This document shows, one piece after another, positions 1 to 8,110 of a stretch of 64,000 nucleotides of DNA. A program made the position numbers and the translations under genes. The stretch comes from Sporolactobacillus sp. THM19-2 (GTDB taxonomy: Bacteria; Bacillota; Bacilli; Bacillales; Sporolactobacillaceae), in the NCBI RefSeq assembly GCF_004153195.1, contig NZ_SEMC01000006.1, forward strand, positions 79,982-143,981, in the 5' to 3' direction. The notes under the pieces are model-generated. The model saw nothing but the letters and a program-made list of their open reading frames with translations. It searched no databases and was not told where the DNA came from. Position 1 is the stretch's first letter. Every line of letters starts with the position of its first letter.

Positions 1-645
1 GTTGTTGACGTAGGCTCCGACAGCGGCACCGATACCGGGCACGAGCTGCATCATTTTGGCAAAGTCAATATAATCCCGGTATTCCATTTGAAATTCTGTC
101 CAGTCCATATCATGAAATTCATTTTTACGGCTGTCCCATGTTTCAATGATTTTCATCGTTTCGCGGCGTACGTGATCGCTGGAAAAGGCCAGCCTGAAAA
201 TCTGCAGGAGGAAGATCCGTTCTTCATATTTACTGGTGTCAAACCCGTAAACGGCAGCTGCGTCAAAAAGGAATTTGATTTTAATCGACAAAAGGAGCGG
301 GAAGTCAGCAAGACCCAATAAGAGCCCCCCGGCGCCTGTTCCGGCACCTTCGATGATGGCCGTTTTCCGATAGGTTTCCATTTTTTCCTTCACGCGCTGG
401 TCTTTTTCTTCAAGAGTCAGTCCGTACGACTGATTTTTCTTTGTCGTAAAGTGGGAACCGGTCAGAGTTGCCCGGACCATATTTTTAATGGCGACAGTGA
501 TCGCATTCTGGACTTTTTCCGGAATGTAACTGTTCATTTTTGTCTGCACTTTTTTCGACACCCGGCTGAGCAATCCGGATCGCTTTAAAATCTGTCGCTT
601 CCAGTCCTCAATTTCCTTCCAGGCTTTTAATTCATACTCATTCAT
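1..645 (-). CDS. EcsC family protein, C-terminus cut by window edge
   Basis: The reading frame starts at ATG 645-643 behind a GGGGGGA ribosome binding site and stays open for all 215 codons to the window edge, so the 3' end is missing. The product is a lysine-rich N-terminal part followed by a Gly-rich hydrophobic stretch near residues 97-120 and a second hydrophobic segment at the end, which matches the EcsC family (Bacillus EcsC is only slightly longer). EcsC proteins accompany the EcsAB ABC transporter or occur alone; their biochemical role is not known. No ecsAB genes are visible here, so this is likely a stand-alone paralogue. The family call rests on my recognition of the translated sequence. 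Confidence 0.75.
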   Translation of the reverse strand, partial: MNEYELKAWKEIEDWKRQILKRSGLLSRVSKKVQTKMNSYIPEKVQNAITVAIKNMVRATLTGSHFTTKKNQSYGLTLEEKDQRVKEKMETYRKTAIIEGAGTGAGGLLLGLADFPLLLSIKIKFLFDAAAVYGFDTSKYEERIFLLQIFRLAFSSDHVRRETMKIIETWDSRKNEFHDMDWTEFQMEYRDYIDFAKMMQLVPGIGAAVGAYVNN

Positions 646-771
646 CAACAGTCCCCCCTGGATTTTCCCCTGGTGATATAGATATACTACCATTATCTGT
701 CTTTTCTGACTGTCGCATACCCTATTCGTCATGCACTTTTTAGACGAAGCGGGGATCACTCTGACTGTGAA

Positions 772-797
772 AAAAACTTGCCAGTCGGCAAGTTTTT
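772..797 (-). terminator. Rho-independent terminator after the PhoX-type gene
   Basis: An 11-bp stem (AAAAACTTGCC with GGCAAGTTTTT) closes a 4-nt loop and is bordered by A and T runs. It lies 50 bp past the stop of the minus-strand phosphatase gene and separates it from the EcsC gene. Confidence 0.8.
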
Positions 798-846
798 CTG
801 AGATCTCATGGGTTCCGGTCCGGTTCAGAGAATGACAGTTATCTGT

Positions 847-2589
847 TTATCGACCGGTAAGCTGTGGCAGCTGCAGATATCCGACGTGCCCCGGATTCTG
901 TGAGCTGACCATGAGATACGTATATCCATGAAGATTCTGCTGAAGCTGCAGACCGGTTGCTTCTCCTCCGCCGGGGACAGAGACGATTCGAGACAATTTC
1001 TTCGTATCGATGTTGTAAGCCCAGGCGAAGTTGTTGCTGTGCATCGAACTGTCTTCAGCGATGAAAAGGGTGCGCATGCTGCCCGAATAAACGATATTGT
1101 CCGGATTGGCAATTTTATCAACGTTTGCTGTATTACCGTTTTCATCAGCAGCCGCAAGATCTTCTCCCATAACCAGTCCATCGATCGATCCGGCAACGTA
1201 ATTGCTGTCGATTTGATGGCTTTCGCTGTCCTTCTGCCCTTTTGTCAAACTGAGTTCATAAACACCTCCGGCGGAAATTTTATCTACATGGATATCGTCA
1301 ACCGGATCGGTGTTACCCTGAAGCATTCCTTTTTCGATATAAGACATCGCCATATAGACTTTGTTGTCTGTCTTGTTATATTCAACAGCTTCCATTTTAT
1401 TAAATTCTGAAGTTGCCCCTTTGATCGCGCCGTATCTTCTGGATTCAAGAAAAGCGGCGGCTTTTTCCATGCCTGGTCTGACTTTCAGATATTCGGTTTT
1501 ACCGCCGCTGCTGCTTGTGCGTACGGGGGTGAATCCATCGGCGGGAACACTGCTCGTTTCAAAAATGTCGCTGAATGTAAGGCTCTGAGCGAGTTCTTTG
1601 ATTTCTTTATCAGCAGCATGTCCCAGCTTAATCCATTTTAAGTTTGCTGCGCCGCCATCCTTTGCATCGGTCTGGATCCATTTTGCAGCATAAAGCGTAC
1701 CGGCGGAGAGATCTTTGGCCTGATCAGCAATGTACATGAACATCATCGTGTAGCCACCGTCATCACCGATGTAAACGGTGCGGTTGTCCGGCATTACTGT
1801 GGTCCGCTCGAACGACAGCCGCCCCATGCTGTAGTGCTTGATTGCTGTCGCTTCGCCCTTTGCATTCACGGTAATTTCAGGAAGATGGCCGTAGAGATAA
1901 GGATTCCCGATTTTTTGCGGATCATTGTAATAGTTGCGGGCAAATTGTGTAACCGCTGAGTTGTCCGGATTCCGTTCATGAGCCCGGGCATCCGGTTCAT
2001 ATTCTTCCGCACCGAGGTGGGTATTCCACGGAGACAGAATGCCGGCACAGGGGGTCCAGATACCACCATCGGCTGAAAAGTCAACCGGCGTGATATCGGT
2101 AACGGTCAATTTCCCGGTTTTTTTGTCCTGTTCCACCCGGTTCAGATAGACAGCGTTGGGCAGACGTCCTATTTCCCTGTTACTGGGAATACTTTCAAAG
2201 TGGTTGATCAGGTAAAGCTTACCGGCGACTTTCATCAGTGAGTTGCTGTCAGGCGCTGTGGAGATGAAGGGCCTGCCTGAGTCGTCTGTGATGACGTGTC
2301 CCTCGGTATCCACCGTTGTTCCGGTTATCTTTCCATTAATCACATCTCCGGGTTTGAACAGAAGATTGTACGATAAGTCAACCGTACGCTGATGGCCGTT
2401 CGGATCAGTCACCCTGATTGAGGCATCGGAGTACATCAGGTCATTACGTTCCGCATCTGTCTGTGGCGCGGCCATTCCGACAAATTCGACATCCTTTACT
2501 TTTTTGTGATATCCGGGCTGTGCATAGACACTGCCCGCAGCAGGAATCAACAGAGCCAGACTGAGTACTGAGGCGACAAGTTTTTTCAT
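847..2589 (-). CDS. Secreted PhoX-type (DUF839) alkaline phosphatase family protein
   Basis: The 580-residue product begins with a Sec-type signal peptide: two lysines, a hydrophobic core and a VYA cleavage site before Gln 24. There is no twin-arginine motif, whereas classical PhoX enzymes use the Tat route. The rest matches the DUF839/PhoX beta-propeller fold, for example the GHLPEI segment, the FERTTVMPDNRTVYIGDDG strand and the late NPDNIVYSG region. PhoX enzymes are calcium- and iron-dependent phosphomonoesterases that release phosphate outside the cell. A -10 TATACT lies at 2627-2632 on the minus strand. Two weak TTnAnn half-sites 11 bp apart (2653-2669) could be a PhoP site but are poor. 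The gene is monocistronic. Metal ligands were not checked residue by residue. Confidence 0.8.
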   Translation of the reverse strand: MKKLVASVLSLALLIPAAGSVYAQPGYHKKVKDVEFVGMAAPQTDAERNDLMYSDASIRVTDPNGHQRTVDLSYNLLFKPGDVINGKITGTTVDTEGHVITDDSGRPFISTAPDSNSLMKVAGKLYLINHFESIPSNREIGRLPNAVYLNRVEQDKKTGKLTVTDITPVDFSADGGIWTPCAGILSPWNTHLGAEEYEPDARAHERNPDNSAVTQFARNYYNDPQKIGNPYLYGHLPEITVNAKGEATAIKHYSMGRLSFERTTVMPDNRTVYIGDDGGYTMMFMYIADQAKDLSAGTLYAAKWIQTDAKDGGAANLKWIKLGHAADKEIKELAQSLTFSDIFETSSVPADGFTPVRTSSSGGKTEYLKVRPGMEKAAAFLESRRYGAIKGATSEFNKMEAVEYNKTDNKVYMAMSYIEKGMLQGNTDPVDDIHVDKISAGGVYELSLTKGQKDSESHQIDSNYVAGSIDGLVMGEDLAAADENGNTANVDKIANPDNIVYSGSMRTLFIAEDSSMHSNNFAWAYNIDTKKLSRIVSVPGGGEATGLQLQQNLHGYTYLMVSSQNPGHVGYLQLPQLTGR

Positions 2590-2825
2590 GGTTTACCCCA
2601 TTTCTATGATTTATGCTACATAAAAAAGTATAAGATTGATATTTTTATGAACAATGAATCTATTGTAAAAGTTTTCATATATTTATCTCGAAATCTGACA
2701 AAAGAAGCAGGTCAATGGGCCTCTTACATCTGCGTGACCCGGGGAATGTGAAGCGGCCGGCTTAATCAAGTGAACGATCCATCATGTTTATCAGATCACA
2801 GCTCATCCGCACAGGCGGATGCCCA

Positions 2826-2852
2826 ACCAGATGAAAACCTGCAGCATAGACT
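2826..2852 (+). promoter_or_regulatory. Possible sigma-K-like sporulation promoter
   Basis: AC at 2826-2827 and CATAGACTA at 2844-2852 are separated by 16 nt. This matches the mother-cell sigma-K pattern AC-N16-CATAnnnTA. It lies 34 bp before the proline-rich gene. An inverted repeat (ACTATT/AATAGT) follows. The match rests on a short consensus and may be chance. Confidence 0.35.
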
Positions 2853-2886
2853 ATTATAAAATAGTTGGGCAGGTGTTTATAAAAAG

Positions 2887-3309
2887 ATGAATGCATTTCC
2901 GCAACAGCATCACACAGGAGAAGAAATTCCGGTATGGCCGATTGAAGGGGAAGTTGCACGTGAACAGCCGCAGGTTTTTCTTGTGCCGCCGGAAGCCATT
3001 CAAAATGAAATAAGAAGAGGGCGACGGGGTCATTTTTATCGCACGAGACTGGAAAGCTATGGACGCATGATGACGATTCAGCTGCTGTCCGTTAATCCAT
3101 CGACTGGTATGGTTCAAATGAATGTTTTTCTGCCGGGACAGCGTCGCTGGGTTTCTCATCAGGAACACTACACGGATATGTCCGGTCTCACTTATCTCGG
3201 TCCGACTCCTCCGCCCGGCGTTCCGTGGCCCGGCCGTCCCCCGCGTCCGCCGGGACCGCCACGTCCCTGGTGGTGCCCGCAGTTCCCGTGGCATCCGGCA
3301 TGCAGATAA
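2887..3309 (+). CDS. Unknown protein with proline-rich tail, possible spore coat component
   Basis: I do not recognise this 140-residue protein. Residues 1-105 form a polar, soluble-looking domain without a signal peptide or membrane segment. The last 35 residues are extremely rich in Pro, Trp, Arg and Gly (repeats of PPRPPGPP type) and end with two cysteines. The ATG at 2887 has only a weak AAAAAG upstream. A sigma-K-like promoter lies before it, and such short Pro-rich proteins are common among spore coat and crust proteins, so a coat role is a guess. A long antisense frame covers the same DNA because the tail is GC-rich; the plus-strand frame is preferred because it ends just before a strong terminator. 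Confidence 0.55.
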   Translation: MNAFPQQHHTGEEIPVWPIEGEVAREQPQVFLVPPEAIQNEIRRGRRGHFYRTRLESYGRMMTIQLLSVNPSTGMVQMNVFLPGQRRWVSHQEHYTDMSGLTYLGPTPPPGVPWPGRPPRPPGPPRPWWCPQFPWHPACR

Positions 3310-3344
3310 AGAATAACACGATGTTCCATAGAATTTTTAGTGTG

Positions 3345-3383
3345 TAAAAAACTGCCTCCCGGTATATTCGGGAGGCAGCTTTT
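3345..3383. terminator. Bidirectional terminator between convergent genes
   Basis: CTGCCTCCCG (3352-3361) pairs with CGGGAGGCAG (3369-3378) around a 7-nt loop, with an A run on the left and a TTTT run on the right. It serves the plus-strand proline-rich gene and the minus-strand ParB-like gene. Confidence 0.85.
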
Positions 3384-3417
3384 CTGATTACGGGAATGTG
3401 CAACATGTGACAGACAT

Positions 3418-3789
3418 TCAGATTTCTTTATAAATATCGATTTTTTCAATCTCAGAAATCATGCTGTATGCGGTTAAACGGTGCTGACCGTCATAGAGCC
3501 CGAGCTCCTTATTGACAATAAGCGGCGGAAGATGACCGCCTTCACGGATGTATTCAACCATTTGTTTTACATTATCCGTGTGATATCCATCATAATTTTC
3601 CGGGTGCTTTTTCCATTCCTCGTACGTCATCAGATTTTTTCCATTACTGCTAAAAGAGCATGGGGCATCATACAGATCTTTCTTATCTACTCTGGTCAGG
3701 GCAAACTGATGATCTTCCGTTCCAAATGAATCGTTTTCAATATCACTGTACTTACTGCAGATTTCTTTCCCGTTCAGGATCTCTGTCAT
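3418..3789 (-). CDS. ParB/Srx-like domain small protein
   Basis: The 123-residue product ends with a segment of the form PPLIVNKELGLYDGQHRL, the box of ParB-N/sulfiredoxin-like (ParBc) domains, where the DGQHRL motif binds nucleotide. The domain is C-terminal and there is no helix-turn-helix, so this is not a partition protein. Similar stand-alone ParBc proteins are often of unknown role. The ATG at 3789 has AAGGGG six bases upstream; a TTG two codons earlier sits directly on that site and is unlikely. The gene stands alone and converges on the proline-rich gene. Confidence 0.55.
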   Translation of the reverse strand: MTEILNGKEICSKYSDIENDSFGTEDHQFALTRVDKKDLYDAPCSFSSNGKNLMTYEEWKKHPENYDGYHTDNVKQMVEYIREGGHLPPLIVNKELGLYDGQHRLTAYSMISEIEKIDIYKEI

Positions 3790-3942
3790 ATGCAACCCCT
3801 TCTTTTAAAATTCACCACGTCGCGGATTCGGAGGCGTCTATTCCTGTCTATTGTAACTTTAATTTAATATAGATTGAGCCATATTGCAAAGGAAAGAAGG
3901 ATCAGGGCGTAAAAGTAATTGCATCTATTAGCGGGCTTATCG

Positions 3943-3970
3943 TTGACATGATGGACTCTTTTGGTAAACT
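3943..3970 (+). promoter_or_regulatory. Sigma-A promoter for the YbaK-family gene
   Basis: TTGACA at 3943-3948 and TAAACT at 3965-3970 with a 16-nt spacer, 33 bp before the GTG start. Confidence 0.55.
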
Positions 3971-4003
3971 GAATGATAAACATGACGAAAAGAAGGGATC
4001 TCT

Positions 4004-4498
4004 GTGTCATTAGAAGATGTTAAAGCCTATTTCCGACCATTCAACCGTGATAAGGATATTATAGAACTCCAGCTCTCCAGTGCAACCGTTGACCTTGCTG
4101 CCGAACATCTGCATGTCGAGCCGGAACGCATTGCGAAGACACTGGCCTTTCGTGGTGAAAATAAGGAAGGCGCCATGCTGGTCGTAACGGCAGGTGATGC
4201 GCGGATTGATAATAAAAAATTCCGTAAAACTTTTGGCTTTAAAGCGCACATGCTTTCTGCGGATGAAACGCTGGATCTTGTCGGACATGCCATTGGCGGT
4301 GTCTGCCCGTTTGCTGTAAAACATGACTGGCCGGTCTATATGGATGAGTCGCTCAAAAGGTTTAAAACCGTTTTTCCGGCATGCGGAAGTAGTAATTCTG
4401 CTATTGAACTGACTATAGATGAGCTTTATTCATATGGAAAGGGGAAAGCCTGGGTTGACGTCTGCAAGGACTGGCCGGAAGTGGAGAAAGAAGGATGA
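4004..4498 (+). CDS. YbaK/EbsC-type aminoacyl-tRNA deacylase
   Basis: The 164-residue protein covers the YbaK/ProX editing domain: KTLAF near residue 46, GDARIDNKKFRK in the middle, and GHAIGGVCPFAV near residue 97, the last being the conserved Gly-rich loop of the active site. These proteins hydrolyse mischarged tRNA, usually Cys-tRNA(Pro) or Ala-tRNA(Pro), in the cytoplasm and protect translation. The GTG start has GAAGGGAT about 7 bases upstream. The gene is monocistronic behind its own promoter. Substrate specificity cannot be told from sequence alone. Confidence 0.85.
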   Translation: MSLEDVKAYFRPFNRDKDIIELQLSSATVDLAAEHLHVEPERIAKTLAFRGENKEGAMLVVTAGDARIDNKKFRKTFGFKAHMLSADETLDLVGHAIGGVCPFAVKHDWPVYMDESLKRFKTVFPACGSSNSAIELTIDELYSYGKGKAWVDVCKDWPEVEKEG

Positions 4499-4605
4499 TC
4501 CCGGTTGTTACACGAAAAAATGACCCGCTTTGTGTTTTTGCCCGTCCGGTTGCGGACGTTGCGTAGAAAACAGGCCCGGCATCGCTGCCCGGTGGCTCAA
4601 TAAAT

Positions 4606-4796
4606 GAGTAGACGGAGGAATTCCGGTTAACTTAGTAAAAAGGATATAAGCGAGTTTCAATAGACGGAGAAATTCCGCCTATTGACTCAAGAAACATGAA
4701 AATGAGAGATTATTCATTGTCTAATCGGAAAAATTCCGCTTATGATACGCTGAAACCCGTTTGATTCTGCATTTAAGCGATAAATCTCCGCTTATT
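4606..4796. repeat. Four-unit imperfect palindrome array, copy 1
   Basis: Four related imperfect palindromes with a core like CGGAnAAATTCCG sit at 4609-4629, 4658-4686, 4721-4744 and 4773-4796. Unit 2 reads AATAGACGGAGAAATTCCGC then CTATTGACT; units 3 and 4 look like inverted relatives ending in CCGCTTATG/T. The same order and spacing returns at 35031-35222. It lies in a 775-bp region without a gene. I see no coding potential. The palindromes could form small hairpins in RNA or act as protein sites. Confidence 0.75.
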
Positions 4797-4810
4797 AAGC
4801 AGAAAATAAA

Positions 4811-4979
4811 GATCCTGTCGATTGTCTGGTTCGTGCGGCTGGTGTGATCCATCCTGATCTAAATGTTACCCATGATGGACAGGATCAGCCCTTTAATTCA
4901 GACTATGGAAGGCACGAGATTTCTGCCGGAAATTTCCATTAAATCGCGAAGAACCGCCTGCAGATGCAGACGGCTTTTT
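4811..4979 (+). other. Intergenic inverted repeat followed by terminator-like hairpin
   Basis: GATCCTGTC at 4811-4819 and GACAGGATC at 4878-4886 form a perfect 9-bp inverted repeat enclosing 58 nt. At 4954-4979 an imperfect stem (CCGcCTGC/GCAGaCGG) is followed by TTTTTATT, as in a terminator. No gene ends just before it on the plus strand, so the stretch may be a short structured transcript or remnant. No clear promoter was found. Confidence 0.35.
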
Positions 4980-5024
4980 ATTACTCTGAAAAAAAATTGC
5001 CGCAGCGCATTTGAAAAATGATAA

Positions 5025-5176
5025 AAGAAACTTCGATCAGTGGGGCTTTCGGGCGCACAGGACGCCCTCGTTTTTATCCGTTGTCATCTCCCGTCAGTTT
5101 GAGCCCCACCCGGTCCTGCTTGTATCCCCGCATGACCCTGAGGGGATACGGCCCGTTCATGCAGGAAAAATCTTTC
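5025..5176 (+). repeat. Two-hairpin repeat element, copy 1 (diverged)
   Basis: The stretch starts GAAACTTCGATCAGTGGGG and holds CGGGCGCACAGG. It ends with CCCGTTCATGCAGG, matching copies at 7851, 15031 and 25239. GGGCG/CGCCC and GTATCCCC/GGGGATAC (around 5130-5155) can pair. It lies about 100 bp before the first DHA2 exporter gene and has no coding sense. Confidence 0.6.
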
Positions 5177-5273
5177 AGCCCAACAAATTTCGTGTTATGA
5201 TGTTATGATGTATATCAGGTCACAGGCACGAACGTGTACGTTGATGATTAAGAAATAAGAGAAGAGTGAAATA

Positions 5274-6692
5274 ATGGATTCAACTGTAAATAAAAATGTG
5301 GGTTCCGGTACTGAATATCGAATCGCACCGATTATTCTTGTTCTTGCTTCCGGAGCATTCATTACCATTTTAAATCAAACTTTGCTTGTGACGGCACTGC
5401 CAAGCATTATGCGTGAAATGAATCTGACACCGAATCTTGTGCAATGGCTTCAGACTGTTTTTCTGCTCGTGAACGGGATCATGATTCCGATCTCCGCGTT
5501 TCTTGAAGAGCGATTTACGACGCGTATGTTGTTTCTTGGCGCGATGACGGCTTTTGCGGCGGGGACGCTGGTGTGTGCTGTGGCACCGGGATTTATCCCG
5601 CTGGTTATCGGGCGGATTATCCAGGCGGCAGGGGCCGGCGTCATGATGCCACTGATGATGACCGTTATGTTTATTCTTTTTCCGGTTAATCGGCGCGGCA
5701 CAGCGATGGGCATTTTCGGCCTTGTCATCGGCTTTGCCCCGGCTATTGGACCGACATTGTCCGGCTGGCTGGTGAATCATTACCCCTGGCGGGTGCTTTT
5801 CTATGTTGTACTGCCCGTCGCACTGATCGATCTGATTTTAGCCTATTTTGTGCTGAAGAATGTAACGAAACTGAGCTATCCGAAAATGGATGTGCTCTCC
5901 ATTGTCCTGTCGACAATTGGTTTCGGGGGACTGCTTTATGGCTCAAGCGTAGCCGGCAGTATGGGCTGGACACATCCGCAAGTCCTGCTGACCCTGCTAA
6001 GCGGCACGGTTGCACTGATCGTGTTTATCCGGCGACAGTTCCGGCTGAAACAACCGATACTTGAATTCCGCGTATTTAAATATTCCGTTTTCACCCTGAC
6101 GACGGCGATCGGGATGCTGAGCTTTGCGGTATTCATTTCAGGAACGACTATTTTACCCATCTTTATGCAGACGATGCTTGGCTTTTCGCCATTAAAATCA
6201 GGATTGATGCTGCTCCCCGGTGCACTGGTCATGGGCATCATGTCACCGGTCACCGGCCGTATTTTTGATAAAATCGGTGCGCGCGGACTGACCATCACCG
6301 GTCTTTGTATTCTTCTGGTCATGACCCTGCTGATGAGCAGGATGGACCAGCATACGACGTTTACGTATCTGGCCGTAATCAATGCGATCCGGATGTTTGC
6401 TCTCTCCATGGTTCTGATGCCCACCACCACGGCGGGACTGAATCAGCTGCCTGCCAGACTGATCCCGCATGGTACAGCGATGAATAATACGATGCGTCAG
6501 GTTGCCGGTTCCATTGGGACAGCCGTCTTATTTACTGTTATGGCGGCGGCAACGCTCAATCCGGCCAGGTTCGGGGTTGCCGGTATGATACACGGCGTGG
6601 ATATTGCATTTCTTACAGCTTCTGTTTTTTGCCTGGCTGCGCTGATCCTGTCCTTTTTTGTACGGAGACCGGATTCCGGTGTATCCGGGTAA
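5274..6692 (+). CDS. DHA2-family (EmrB/QacA-like) multidrug MFS exporter
   Basis: The 472-residue protein is hydrophobic throughout, with spacing for about 14 membrane helices, the DHA2 count. The antiporter motif C (GLVIGFAPAIGPTLSGWLV) lies near residue 150 and the loop 2-3 motif A (LEERFTTRMLF) near residue 78. Such proteins export drugs or lipophilic compounds in exchange for protons. It is followed by a terminator, then an Rrf2 regulator gene. A paralogue about 60% similar by eye starts at 8111, and the shared sections run over nearly the full length. The repeat element upstream of both genes is unusual. The true substrate is unknown. Confidence 0.85.
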   Translation: MDSTVNKNVGSGTEYRIAPIILVLASGAFITILNQTLLVTALPSIMREMNLTPNLVQWLQTVFLLVNGIMIPISAFLEERFTTRMLFLGAMTAFAAGTLVCAVAPGFIPLVIGRIIQAAGAGVMMPLMMTVMFILFPVNRRGTAMGIFGLVIGFAPAIGPTLSGWLVNHYPWRVLFYVVLPVALIDLILAYFVLKNVTKLSYPKMDVLSIVLSTIGFGGLLYGSSVAGSMGWTHPQVLLTLLSGTVALIVFIRRQFRLKQPILEFRVFKYSVFTLTTAIGMLSFAVFISGTTILPIFMQTMLGFSPLKSGLMLLPGALVMGIMSPVTGRIFDKIGARGLTITGLCILLVMTLLMSRMDQHTTFTYLAVINAIRMFALSMVLMPTTTAGLNQLPARLIPHGTAMNNTMRQVAGSIGTAVLFTVMAAATLNPARFGVAGMIHGVDIAFLTASVFCLAALILSFFVRRPDSGVSG

Positions 6693-6711
6693 AAATCCGA
6701 TGTTTGAGTCG

Positions 6712-6742
6712 CCTGTCCCGAAAAGCGGGATGGGATTTTTTG
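6712..6742 (+). terminator. Terminator after the first MFS gene
   Basis: TCCCG (6716-6720) pairs with CGGGA (6726-6730) around AAAAG, extended by wobble pairs, then TTTTTTG. It lies 20 bp past the stop. Confidence 0.7.
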
Positions 6743-6818
6743 TTCAATCAATTTCCATTGATTTTTTAAACTGTATCTATTATAATTACACTAATCTTCT
6801 AAAAGAGGAATCCAGAAC

Positions 6819-7331
6819 ATGAATAGTGAGTTTACCATTGCGGTTCATTGTCTGATTCTGCTGGCAAGTGCGCCTGATCATCTCTGGAACAGTGAATCAT
6901 TGTCTCGGAAAGTGCACACACATCCGGCCAGAATTCGAAAGATTATGAGTATCCTGCGTAAAAGAAGACTCGTATCAACCAAGGAAGGTCTGGGCGGGGG
7001 TTATCGGCTGGACTGTGATCCTGGTACGTGTACGCTTGCGCGGATTTACAGATCAACCTCATGCGCCGCACTCAAACTCAGCTGGTGTTCATCCGGTTGT
7101 ATGGATGACCCGGATACGTCCGGCATTCAGCAGGTGATGAATCAGGCCTTTTCCGGGGCGGAGCAGATTCTGGAAAACTATCTGGAGCAATGGACGCTGG
7201 AAAATCTGTTAGAACAAGTGAGAAAGATACGGAACGGTTCCTCTGATCGATCCGGGCAGGAATTTGTTCCTTCCGGATCAGTACAGGTGAATCCGATCAT
7301 TCAAAAAAACAAGATCGGTGGTGAAGTATGA
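6819..7331 (+). CDS. Rrf2-family transcriptional regulator
   Basis: The 170-residue protein has an N-terminal winged helix with the Rrf2 signature: an HPARIRKIM recognition helix near residue 37 and KEGLGGGYRL near residue 55. Four cysteines follow in the form CDPGTC and CxxxxxxxxCxxxC within residues 66-90. Iron-sulfur Rrf2 proteins (IscR, NsrR) use three cysteines in this part, but the spacing here is not the classical one, so it could be a thiol sensor like YwnA-type members. AAAGAGGA precedes the ATG. It overlaps the next gene by four bases (GTATGATG), so the two are probably translated together. It may control the neighbouring exporters; this is inferred from position only. Confidence 0.8.
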   Translation: MNSEFTIAVHCLILLASAPDHLWNSESLSRKVHTHPARIRKIMSILRKRRLVSTKEGLGGGYRLDCDPGTCTLARIYRSTSCAALKLSWCSSGCMDDPDTSGIQQVMNQAFSGAEQILENYLEQWTLENLLEQVRKIRNGSSDRSGQEFVPSGSVQVNPIIQKNKIGGEV

Positions 7332-7696
7332 TGCAGCAGAAAGCAGCATGGAAAAAAGGCGACTGGGTGAAGGGAAGAACTGTGAATGGTGAATTAATGC
7401 ATGGCTATGTCGTTGACTTTGACAATCATGAAGGCACAGTGAAGGTTCATGTCGTTGCATGCGATCGTGAATCTACTGTGGGTCGGGTTGTTGAGACGCT
7501 GAACTACCTGGTCAGACCTTTTCCGGTTTTACCATTTAACAGTCAGCAGATCCGTAGTATGGCCGATATTGCTCTGATCACTTCCGACCGTGATTGGTTC
7601 ATGGATCTCTCATCACAGCTGGTCCGATTGAAAGATGATACACGTGACGGACATCGGTCGCATTCGGACTCCTGGTACTGGTCAGCACAGAGGTAG
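7328..7696 (+). CDS. IDEAL-domain small protein
   Basis: The 122-residue product has an N-terminal beta-rich part (KKGDWVKGRT, HGYVVDF) resembling a small SH3/KOW-like barrel. An IDEAL-like segment lies at about residues 77-102 (MADIALITSDRDWFMDL). The IDEAL domain is a short motif found in Bacillales proteins of mostly unknown role, such as YpiB and some ComK-linked proteins. It starts inside the stop of the Rrf2 gene, so it is likely part of that operon and perhaps a partner of the regulator. No membrane segment is seen. Confidence 0.6.
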   Translation: MMQQKAAWKKGDWVKGRTVNGELMHGYVVDFDNHEGTVKVHVVACDRESTVGRVVETLNYLVRPFPVLPFNSQQIRSMADIALITSDRDWFMDLSSQLVRLKDDTRDGHRSHSDSWYWSAQR

Positions 7697-7728
7697 TCTT
7701 CCCTTTTATATAATGTCATGTACGAAAA

Positions 7729-7755
7729 CGCGCAGGCTATTTCGTCTGCGCTTTT
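7729..7755 (+). terminator. Terminator after the Rrf2/IDEAL operon
   Basis: AAAACGCGCAG pairs with CTGCGCTTTT around a 10-nt loop; GCGCAG is at 7730-7735 and CTGCGC at 7746-7751. Confidence 0.75.
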
Positions 7756-7850
7756 CATATGATTGGAAAACGAAACGAATACGATAATGAGTAAAATTCT
7801 TTTCATCACAGAAAATAAATGAGAGAATATTTGATGTGGAAAAACTGACC

Positions 7851-8036
7851 AAGTGAAACTTCAATCAGCAGGTTTTTTCGGGCGCACAGGATGCGCTCGT
7901 TTTTAGCCTGCCTCACTTCCCCGCTGATTGTTCGTTGAACCCATCGGGCTGCTGCGGGCAGTACCCGGGGCCTGTTCGTTTCCCCCTCATGACTTTGAGG
8001 TGGGGGTCTTACTGCCCGTTCATGCGGGAATAAAGA
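7851..8036 (+). repeat. Two-hairpin repeat element, copy 2 (best conserved)
   Basis: This is the fullest copy. CAATCAGC (about 7862) pairs with GCTGATTG (about 7922), forming hairpin one. CGGGCAGTA (about 7956) pairs with TACTGCCCG (about 8010), enclosing a CCTCA/TGAGG stem, which makes hairpin two. It opens with AAGTGAAACTTCAATCAG and closes with GTTCATGCGGGAATAA. It lies some 75 bp before the second DHA2 exporter gene. The paired arms suggest that it acts as RNA. The 413-bp gap holds nothing else clear. Confidence 0.7.
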
Positions 8037-8110
8037 AAACCCTGCGAAACGCTGTTGCGCTTCGCTGCTTTTTTCTGTCTGAAAAATAGGAAGAGGAGCT
8101 TTTGATACTT

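Noticed and set aside
928..1410. 160-codon plus-strand frame inside the PhoX-type gene
   Set aside because: The PhoX frame carries the signal peptide and the family pattern; the plus frame shows no family resemblance.
2642..2670. Pho box before the PhoX-type gene
   Set aside because: Two half-sites 11 bp apart are weak and the others do not fit TTnACA.
2854..3294. 146-codon minus-strand frame over the proline-rich gene
   Set aside because: It is Arg/Pro-rich in a way caused by the Pro codons on the other strand, without a ribosome site or promoter.
4606..4796. CRISPR-like array
   Set aside because: Only four unequal, diverged palindromes with similar, not unique, spacers; no cas genes.
7851..8036. 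Identity with the Bacillaceae-1 RNA motif
   Set aside because: The RUCCU terminal loops were not found by eye; family identity left open.
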